Below are positions 57,583 to 64,000 of a stretch of 64,000 nucleotides of DNA, in pieces; the first letter of the stretch is position 1, and the number at the start of each line of letters is the position of its first letter. Under the pieces are notes generated by a model. That model searched no databases and was not told where the DNA came from. It saw nothing but the letters and a program-made list of their open reading frames with translations. The DNA comes from Euborellia annulipes (taxonomy: Eukaryota; Arthropoda; Insecta; Dermaptera; Anisolabididae), in contig JAKCPI010015353.1 in the NCBI GenBank assembly GCA_023213315.1, forward strand, positions 62,001 through 126,000. Reading direction: 5' to 3'. The position numbers and the translations under genes were made by a program.

Positions 57583-58158
57583 AACCTCCATTTTCGAAGA
57601 TCTTTTCTGGGCACTTATTGTATTGCTCCCTGCAGAATCCACACTCAAAACCTGTAAGCCATGATGTAAAGAAAGCAACGACGTTAAATATCCTCTTCCT
57701 CCTCCTAAGTCTACAATTTGAGACAATTTTAAATTATCGGCAATAGCGACGATGAGTCTGCTCATAGTTCGCACTTCATGGATCTTCTTATTGCTCATTG
57801 CGCCTAAACAACCATTCAAACGATCTAGGATTGGATCGTTTAAACAACCAGTAAATCTTTCAAAAGCTTTGTCTCTACTTAAAATGATATCTTCTTTCAA
57901 AAAACCAAGAGTATGCATACTGGCCTTGTTTAAGAATTCGCGAAAAGCAGACAGATTTGTTTCTTGTGAAATAAACTCTTTTCTAAAGCATTCTAAACCA
58001 TAATTTTCAAATTCATTTTTTATATTTTCATTAACAATATTATCCCAATGATCTTTGACGATAAAATCAACCATATGACAATTTACTAACCTTAACTGGG
58101 AGTCTAAAAACTCCTTAAATTCAGTTAAAATTGACTTAAGTGCATCAATCTTGGACAT
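48362..58158 (-). CDS. METTL25B: Methyltransferase-like protein 25B (RRNAD1-type)
   Basis: SAM-dependent methyltransferase fold; substrate not established from sequence. Five phase-0 exons on the minus strand: 58158-57586, 57498-57061, 49002-48832, 48762-48616 and 48451-48362, giving 472 residues, the usual METTL25B length. Motif I is VDLGGGRGYLTSLLS (about residue 141). Family marks follow: GLHTCGNLASTAL, VGCCYHLLNEQEGMN, and a C-terminal SLAPVIESIILLDRLLYL with FDPIVSPRCYAIV. Intron 2 is about 8 kb and contains a giant palindrome. Intron 1 is 87 bp, a multiple of three without stop codons in frame. The start codon has A at -3 and lies two bases after the LTO1 stop, so translation probably depends on reinitiation or a separate promoter. 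Confidence 0.93.
49146..49444. mobile_element. Pogo/Tigger-like MITE
   Basis: Ends CAGTAGAGTCCCGTTAATCC and, inverted, CAGTAGAGTCCCGGTAATCC. TA flanks at 49144-49145 and 49445-49446. Internal GTTCGGATTA blocks repeat the end. Confidence 0.88.
49478..49935 (+). mobile_element. Rep-A copy 8
   Basis: Head and GT-rich part are deleted; the copy stops inside the terminal palindrome at a T-run (49926-49948). Confidence 0.75.
49936..50656. other. Patchwork of repeat fragments in METTL25B intron 2
   Basis: GCAGCCAGGAAGAAAATAAAAA at 49997 resembles foldback ends. CAGTGCCGAATTACCC (50083) and CAGTGTTTCC (50461) resemble left ends of hAT-like elements. A copy of the GGTCATTTAGAC repeat is at 50180. 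No gene. Confidence 0.45.
50705..50805 (-). repeat. tRNA-like module 1 of the palindrome
   Basis: Minus strand: A-box-like TGGCTCAAGTGG, then B-box-like GAGTTCAAATCC and a T-run (A-run at 50695-50706 on the plus strand). Spacing is longer than in a tRNA. It mirrors 54717-54825. Confidence 0.6.
51930..52027 (+). repeat. tRNA-like module 2 of the palindrome
   Basis: ATAGCTGAATCGATAAAGTGG resembles an A box with an insertion; GAGTTCAAATCC (51998) is the B box, followed by CGTGCAC and a T-run that would stop Pol III. Confidence 0.6.
53508..53608 (-). repeat. tRNA-like module 3 of the palindrome
   Basis: Inverted counterpart of 51930-52027 with the same B box and CGTGCAC end. Confidence 0.6.
54717..54825 (+). 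repeat. tRNA-like module 4 of the palindrome
   Basis: Counterpart of module 1: TGGCTCAAGTGG at about 54723, GAGTTCAAATCC at about 54790, TTCTGCAC and a T-run. Confidence 0.6.
54844..55200. promoter_or_regulatory. CpG-rich island inside METTL25B intron 2
   Basis: Contains GCGCGCGCGCGCC (54879 region), CGGACGGTGGCGGCCG and GCCGGCGTCGCC, unlike the AT-rich surroundings. CCAAT is at about 54938 on the plus strand. ATG at 55019 opens a 27-codon frame (MSSTTSQQQVKKLPKEILSA, then stop at about 55100), and CCTAG|GTATTT near 55195 could be a donor. It may be an unannotated promoter with first exon, or a transposon remnant. No family recognised. Confidence 0.35.
55338..56004 (-). mobile_element. Rep-A copy 9
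   Basis: Nearly full-length reverse copy with a clean terminal palindrome at 55338-55440 and the GAGAGAAAGTATTGG head near 55965. Confidence 0.88.
56005..57060. other. Intron 2 of METTL25B, 5' part
   Basis: AT-rich. A C-run at 56578-56587 and ACAGGGCCGAAACTAGG (56610) suggest a degraded hAT-like end. No exon recognised. Confidence 0.45.
57499..57585 (-). other. 87-bp stopless in-frame intron of METTL25B
   Basis: Donor GAG|GTTTGT and acceptor TTTTTTTTCAG. Intron length is 29 codons without a stop and holds a (TA)n tract. If retained it would insert a Tyr/Ile repeat followed by a hydrophobic stretch between SSKME and KSWDG. The insert is low-complexity and absent from the family, so I treat it as intron. 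Confidence 0.8.
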
Positions 58159-58160
58159 TT

Positions 58161-58577
58161 TTAAAAAGAAAAATGACTTTGATTAGGAAATGGAGCTTCA
58201 ATTTTTAATAAAGAACAGATTTGTTTATATTTTGCCCTTATATTGTCTCGGAGATGGATAATATCTTCATTTTCGCTATTTTCCATTGGAAATGCTTCTA
58301 TTAACGACTGAATCTTCTTTATAAGACCAAGGCATTTATCATTCAAGGTGTCAGGCTGTGATTTAATGATAGAATCAATTATTCCTTGATAAAAACCCAA
58401 TTCGGCGCCGATTTCAGCTCCACGATGATAACCTAAATGAAAGCCTTCAAATTCTCCATCAGCTTTGCCTTTTTTTAAGCCTTCCTCAAAACCTTCGTTC
58501 CAGATTTGATTTTCACCCAATGCAATTGAATCAAATAAATCATTCACATCGGTTTCTTCTCTCTTTTCATATGACAT
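58161..58577 (-). CDS. LTO1: LTO1 (ORAOV1) homologue, Yae1-type protein
   Basis: With YAE1, LTO1 acts as adaptor that brings ABCE1/Rli1 to the cytosolic Fe-S targeting complex. Single-exon, 138 residues, matching the family's usual length of about 137. The Yae1 domain at about residues 24-65 has the deca-GX3 repeat: EGFEEGLKKGKADGEFEGF, then GYHRGAEIGAELGFYQGI. The N-terminal DLFDSIALGE is typical. The start ATG at 58577 has G at -3. Its stop TAA (58163-58161) is separated by two bases from the METTL25B start in another frame, with no room for a promoter or splice acceptor between them. Confidence 0.93.
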   Translation of the reverse strand: MSYEKREETDVNDLFDSIALGENQIWNEGFEEGLKKGKADGEFEGFHLGYHRGAEIGAELGFYQGIIDSIIKSQPDTLNDKCLGLIKKIQSLIEAFPMENSENEDIIHLRDNIRAKYKQICSLLKIEAPFPNQSHFSF

Positions 58578-59052
58578 ATCTTAAAAATATAAAAATAACT
58601 TTCACAAAGATTAAATATTGCCAACATCAGAAAAACATATTGAATATAAACTCTAGAAGTGCCAATATCAAATTTTTTTTTAAATTTATTTAAGGTCATT
58701 TCGGCATCGGAGGCCATTTAGACCCCGGCACTATTTATTTCAATTTATGGTTAATTTATTTAATAACATCAAATTAGCCCCATTCCTCAAAGCCGTGCTC
58801 CCAACCCTCCGGCTCTTTATTTCTTCCCAAAATATCAAAAAGCTTTTTTTTTTGAAATTTGGATTTTTTTTTTTAGTTACTCCGCTCCCTGCTCAGCTTT
58901 TAACCTGTGTTCTTCATATTTCATGGCCCTCATAGCCCCTCAAGGCCCGAGGCTCATCCGCATCGCGGGATTTGTGGGAGGTGTACGTTACGCCCAGGGA
59001 ATAAACGGGTTACGCCACTGGTCTAAACTTTCCGCAAAATGCTTACAGTATA
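58578..59052. other. LTO1 upstream region
   Basis: Should hold the promoter of the LTO1-METTL25B unit. A fragment of the GGCATCGGAGGCCATTTAGACC repeat is at 58692, also seen near 28820, 30905 and 50180. No other gene. Confidence 0.45.
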
Positions 59053-59181
59053 CAGTGAGGGACAATATTAAGTCCCACCCATGCGTTTTCTACTTGTGAT
59101 TATTTCAGTGTTTTTAAAAAAATATTATATATTTTTTAATGGAAACTTGCCTGGTTCAAACCCTAGAAAATTTCCAATAAA

Positions 59182-59563
59182 TAGAAAACTTTATATTTCG
59201 TTGCCGACGGGTGCTAGTCGCACTCATCCTCAGGGCACGCAAAATTGTCAAAATTTAGTACATGTTATGCGGTACTGAAAATTAATTTCATGTTTATACA
59301 TGTATTTATTTGTTCTTAGCATCAATGGTATGTACAGTATTAAAAGGATAGTTTTATAAAAAATAAATACATGTATAAACATGAAATTAATTTCCAATAC
59401 CGCATTACATGAACTAAATTTTGACAATGCCCTGAGGATGAGTGCGACTAGCACCCGAAACGTCGGCAACGAAATATAAAGTTTTTTATTTATTCTGGCT
59501 GCTGTTCCCGGGAAGGCTCCCTTTTCCTTTTCCAATTGAATATCTACAGCCATTCAATTCAAG
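59182..59563. mobile_element. Foldback, sister of 553-1007
   Basis: AAATTTCCAATAAA occurs at 59168-59181 and 59564-59577, a perfect 14-bp target duplication. The uninterrupted MITE has this sequence once. Arms carry the GACAATTTTGCGTGCCCTG and CAGCCATTCAATTCAAG blocks seen in the first copy. The left-arm ribozyme has lost GAAAC. Confidence 0.88.
59428..59468 (+). ncRNA. Type I hammerhead ribozyme
   Basis: Stem I TGCC/GGCA, CTGAGGA, extra T, stem II GAGTGC/GCACCC with one mismatch, GAAA, two-pair stem III, cleavage triplet GTC. Core intact; stem I is shorter than at 903-945. Confidence 0.7.
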
Positions 59564-59895
59564 AAATTTCCAATAAAGATTTTCATTTTCTTTTATAAAA
59601 ACAATGAAATAATCACTAGTAGAAAAACGCATGGGTGGGACAATATTGAGCCTCACTGAACATTTGATTCCCTCGTCTTCAGGAAAATTGTTCTTGATAC
59701 CTGTCAGCTTTAATATTCGAGGTAGAATAATAATAAATTGACAATGTTCAAGGTTCTATTGAAAAAAAGCATTTTTTGTTGTTATTTCTGTGATTTATTA
59801 TAAAACAAGCATCTATAAAAGCATTTAAATATTATTTTCTAATTAAAAAGGATTCCTATAAGCCTATGAATAAAATTATATTGATAATGAATTCT

Positions 59896-62800
59896 TCAGA
59901 AGAAATTATTATATCTTGACATGATTCTATCGGATTCTTTATCTGCTTCTGAAAAAAAAAAAAAAAAATTATTATTTATAATAAGGCGTTTCAGAGAATA
60001 AGGCTAGAAATAATTGAAATATTATTCACTTACTGCAATATGGGGGTTTTTCTTTTGTAATGACGAAATGACTTCCACGAGCAAGAAACTCTTCGGTATA
60101 TAATCCAATCGGTGAGCATTTTCTCTTCGAACATGTGAACCATTTCGAAAAGAAGTTATTAAATATAACTCCACTCCCACTAGAAGGAGAAACGAGATTG
60201 TTTATAATTTTTTGAAATTTTACAGTGAGGAAAAACTGATCGGGGGAAGGGGGGGGGGGGGGATGGCAGGTTTGCTAAATTATTATTTTTTTTTTTCTTT
60301 TTCAATAATTTATTAATTCATTTTTACCTGGCGACAGTTCCTAAAATGTTGGTCTTCTTGCCCCAGAAAGTGCATTTTCCTCTTAACGAGATGGCTGTTG
60401 TGAAATAATGATATGATCTTTCATGAGGACAAGCAACTACTTTATAAATACCTGAAACGAAAGAAAAAATTCAATTTAATTCTTATTAAGAGAAGATTAG
60501 AAAAGGTATTATTCTCAACAGTTTCCGTGGTGTAGTGGTTATCACATCCGCCTAACACGCGGAAGGTCCCCGGTTCGATCCCGGGCGGAAACATTTTTTT
60601 TTTTTTAAATTTATACTTGTCTTTATTATGTTGATGATATTGTTTAACCGAAAAAAAAATAATAAAATCTTACAAAAATGACTTAAATTATATAAAACAT
60701 AATGAAATCATAAACATTCATTGACAAATATTTTTTCGATTTGAAGGACGTAGTAAATAAAATTAATTAAAAAAAAAAAGAAAATGTTTCTTCTAACAAA
60801 CTGGTTACCTCCAGCATATTAATTAGCATGCCATGGTTTTCAACACTGAAGCGTTGATTTAATGTATTTATTAAATCTCTATTAATTAATGTTCAAATTA
60901 AAGCAAAGCAAAAATGTAATTCTTTCCTTTTTAGTAACTTACTGTCGAAAGGAACAGAAGCCAGATCGTAGAGAGAATTAATTTGCGGTGTTTTGGTTGT
61001 CATATTCAAACATCCAGGTTGATTGAAACCTCCATTGATGTAGAAATCAACATCGCCTGGAAGAAAATAAAATAAATTAATTTATTTTAAGAAAAATGGT
61101 AGAGACAAATATTATGGTCATGAATAAGAAGATTATTGTATTGGTGTATAAAAAGAATGTTTAAAAGGTTCTACTAAGGCCTTAGAAAGTATACTACCCC
61201 TATTTCTTGAAAATTCATTACCAGCAAATTCCTCAATGTTTGATTATTAAATCGTAAATTTATTCATTGTTATTGCTGCACTTTATATCGCCTGCTGAGT
61301 ATCATAGTGGTCCGAAATTCAATAATTTGAGAAAAGGCGTTTGAAAGTTTTATAAACTTATACATTTAAATAGCCGGGCAATAAATGAATAGGCCAGAAG
61401 CACTAGCAAAGAATGGAAATATATTTTCGCCCCCTTTGCCACTCAACTTTCTGACATGATTCTCAGCAGACGATATTGTCTTTTAAAAAAGAATTACTAA
61501 CCAACTGGACCGATCATCCCAAAGCCGAAGAGAGGGAAGAATGGCCTGGCATCAGTATGCAGGACGTCGACGAAGACAGCATCGTTGCGAGAGAGACGAA
61601 CTGCCGGATCGTATCCTTCAAAAGCTGGTTGTGCAGGGTCGAGACCTACCAATATTCTGAGCTTATTATAAATGATAAAAGAAGAAAAAAATAAAGAAAA
61701 GTCCAAGAATTCTCCAAAATCGGTCCAAATAATAATAAAATGTGAACCAGTGACCCCCGGCACAAAAGGCACAAGGTCTTGTGTCCCATCTTGAGTGATC
61801 TCAATATATTTTTAATAGTTGATCATTTGGGCATTGGGAGTTTTTTAGATAGAGGCTACCTTTCTGGATACTTCCTCTCCTCTCATATAATTTTTTGTCA
61901 TGAATACACTAAATTTATAAAATAAATTAAAAAATTTACCAGTGATTCTGCCTATGCCATAGATGGCCTTGCCAACATAGCCACAGATGTGAGCACCGAG
62001 ACTATGACCGATTAAATGCAAATGAACGGGATCAGTTCCTCTTGAAACAAGGTTTTCCAATAACCTAAAACCATATTAATTTAATGTGTTATATATTATA
62101 ATGCAAATATATTGTAAAATACCTAATTATCTCTGCGGCCACCACTCGGATATTAGCAGCTACTTGTAAATAGTTTACAGACTTAGATCCCTTACCCCAA
62201 TCGATTATTATAACATTGCTGTGAATCTGAAATAAAAAAATAATTGATTAATTAATCTAATAATCCTACTACTTTTGGCTTTTGTGATTCATTCATATAT
62301 TTCTCCCCTTTCCTCTTAGTTAGTCAAAAAGCCATACAAAATGTAAATAAAAGAAAAAGATAAAACATTATAATTAAGGAAGCCCTCAGCCTCTTTCTTT
62401 AATTTTTTGCCTTTTACATATGCAACTTTGTTTCAGATGCAAAGTATTTCAGAAGATCTAATAATGGCGCTTGGTTCATAACTCAATCTTAAATCATTTG
62501 CTCAAACACTAAAATAATTATAGAAGAAAAATATGGTCTGATCTTGAGTTGATTGAATTATGTGATAGTATGTTCTATAAAATTCAAATATTTTTGAGTA
62601 GTGCCTATAAAACATAAACAACTCTGCTGCACTGAAGATGCTGTGAAGCTAGCAGCTAATTTCTAAAATGACATCTCTTTATTAGTCAAAAAGCTATTTA
62701 ACTGGAGAATAAAGATAATATTTTATATAGAAAAAAAAGTTAATAAAAACAACAATTAAATAATATGTAATTATTAACTCTGTATCATGTACTATCTAAT

Positions 62801-64000
62801 TAATTTCAACGTTGCTGTTTAGAAATGAGCCGCTAAGTTCATTGTTCTAGCATCAGCAATCTTTTTTTTTTGAAGAAAATGGCTTCCCATTATTGGACTA
62901 TACAAAATTGGAGAATAGATCCACCCAAAAATAAGGTAAAATATATTGTTAAATTCAAAACAATCCTTCCTGAGTTCGCCCTTCCCAAGCGAGAAAATTT
63001 TATTTAAATTGAATTGGCTACTACTCATTACTGCGACTTGATTATAATTGGTTAATGTTATCATCCGCCATGGTGCTTTTATCTATTTCAATACCAATCG
63101 TATATAAAGATTTATAAAATGACAGTATATCCTGGTCACTTACTCCAAAAAAATAAATTGGCATTTGACCACTTTTTTAAGGGACTCTCTCGCAAATTTT
63201 ACCTACTCTATGAAATTGAAAATCTCTTATTTTTTGTATAAGTTTATGAGGTAAATCTGCAGAATAGAGATCACTCGGGTTGGCCAGGCTCTAGAGTACA
63301 CTAAATTTCTTTTATTTTTTTTTTCTTAGGAAAACCTTTCTATAAGGGACAGAAACAGATGAATTCGGTGCCCCTTCAATGTTCTAAGTTTATTATGTGC
63401 CCTCAACAGCTAGCGAACTGTATCCTGAAGATTAGCCGATTATAAAAATATCTGCAAAAGGGATTAAAACTACATGAATATTCCAATTCATTGTGCTCAA
63501 GTATTCTCTTATTAAGATAATTATTAAAATAACCTATAGACTATATAATCTCCGAGAGCTGATGTCCCAGAATATTAATTAATTACCCATATTTCTAATT
63601 TTTATTTGGCTTCATCTTCGTTTCATTTAGGATTCCAAAATTCCAATTCTTTGTCAAGATGTTTACGTTATTATTTTTACCTCTCTGAGAATTGCATGTG
63701 CCATTTCCTCTTGCCAGCCCTTGTTACCGTCATCGATATAGCCATGAACAATCATGTACGTTTTTTTCTCGTTGTCATAGTCATCAGGAACTTTTATTTC
63801 CGGCCATAAACGAATCTCATTCCCACTTTTAAATGAATTCCTAGAAAAATTTGAATAAACATTAAAATAACATTTTCATTTGACTTTGGTTATCTAGTAA
63901 GTTGAGTCTTTTTATCCTGATTTTTTTTCTAGATAACTAACCGTGTAAAGAGATGTGCTTGTGTATTAATTTTCTCTGGTTGCTCAGGTGGTGGAAGCGG
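59896..64000 (-). CDS. Secreted lipase, pancreatic-lipase family (5' end beyond window)
   Basis: Neutral triglyceride or phospholipase A1-type lipase, presumably secreted. Minus-strand exons, all phase-compatible: 64000-63942 (partial), 63840-63681, 62226-62123, 62064-61940, 61645-61502, 61056-60943, 60451-60328, 60179-60034 and 59948-59896 (stop). Catalytic triad: Ser in GHSLGAH (codon 62003-62001), Asp in GLDPAQP (61640-61638), His in VACPHERSY (60425-60423). The oxyanion strand is TYMIVHGYIDD. FVDVLHTDARP and NGGFNQPGC are family signatures. No PLAT domain follows, as usual for arthropod members. The signal peptide is outside the window. The short last exon is the least certain: reading through its upstream donor would end two codons later. 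Confidence 0.92.
60521..60593 (+). tRNA. tRNA-Val-AAC: tRNA-Val (anticodon AAC)
   Basis: Complete cloverleaf. Acceptor GTTTCCG/CGGAAAC (60521-60527 with 60586-60592), anticodon stem TCCGC/GCGGA, anticodon AAC at 60554-60556, T arm CCCGG/CCGGG with loop TTCGATC, discriminator A. A run of eight or more T follows as Pol III terminator. It lies antisense in a lipase intron. Confidence 0.98.

Larger units (their letters stand above)
59053..59658. mobile_element. TA-flanked MITE split by a foldback
   Basis: Halves 59053-59181 and 59564-59658 join to match the complete copy at 12926-13136. The interruption shows the order of insertion: MITE first, foldback second. Confidence 0.85.

Noticed and set aside
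57499..57585. Coding sequence inside METTL25B
   Set aside because: Has GT-AG borders and a TA microsatellite; removing it restores family-like sequence around SSKME-KSWDG.
61476..61694. Plus-strand 72-residue protein
   Set aside because: Shadow of the lipase exon 61645-61502 on the other strand.

Overview
The window looks like nuclear DNA of an AT-rich, repeat-dense animal, most likely an arthropod. The evidence is canonical GT-AG introns from under 100 bp to about 8 kb, AATAAA signals, a ribosomal-protein gene with a 5'TOP leader and intronic snoRNAs, a neutral lipase of the arthropod type, and many small DNA-transposon derivatives. I cannot place the species from sequence alone.

Layout. 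From 1 to 10.7 kb there is no recognisable exon, only stacked repeats including a 99-bp satellite. From 10.73 to 36.1 kb (or 38.28 kb) lie the 3' two-thirds of a plus-strand RRBP1/kinectin-like coiled-coil gene, whose exons I joined phase by phase. At 41.7-42.7 kb is a minus-strand zinc transporter of the ZnT7 type with an uninterrupted coding region. RpS25 (44.0-48.2 kb, plus) diverges from it and carries two near-identical box C/D snoRNAs of the SNORD57 type in introns 2 and 3. Tail-to-tail with RpS25 is a minus-strand METTL25B-like methyltransferase gene (48.36-58.16 kb), with an ~8-kb intron holding a ~4.2-kb palindrome. LTO1 (58.16-58.58 kb) lies directly upstream of METTL25B, its stop codon only two bases before the METTL25B start codon, so the pair looks dicistronic. 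The window ends in the 3' part of a minus-strand secreted lipase gene, with a tRNA-Val(AAC) gene antisense in one intron.

Mobile DNA. The most striking content is a set of foldback elements that carry type I hammerhead-ribozyme motifs, often one per arm in opposite orientation. Several copies keep stem I, the CUGANGA core, stem II, GAAA and a two-base-pair stem III. Two full foldbacks sit inside other repeats with clean 12- and 14-bp target duplications, which suggests mobility by a Penelope-like or retrozyme-like route. Other repeats are a structured ~650-bp family (here called Rep-A, nine copies), hAT-type MITEs with perfect 8-bp duplications, TA-flanked mariner/pogo MITEs, and tRNA-like modules within inverted repeats.

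The genes themselves are housekeeping: ER membrane organisation (RRBP1), Golgi/secretory zinc (ZnT7), ribosome structure and rRNA methylation (RpS25 and its snoRNAs), Fe-S loading of ABCE1/Rli1 for ribosome work (LTO1), and a methyltransferase. Several touch ribosome biology, but I infer no operon-like logic beyond the LTO1-METTL25B pair.
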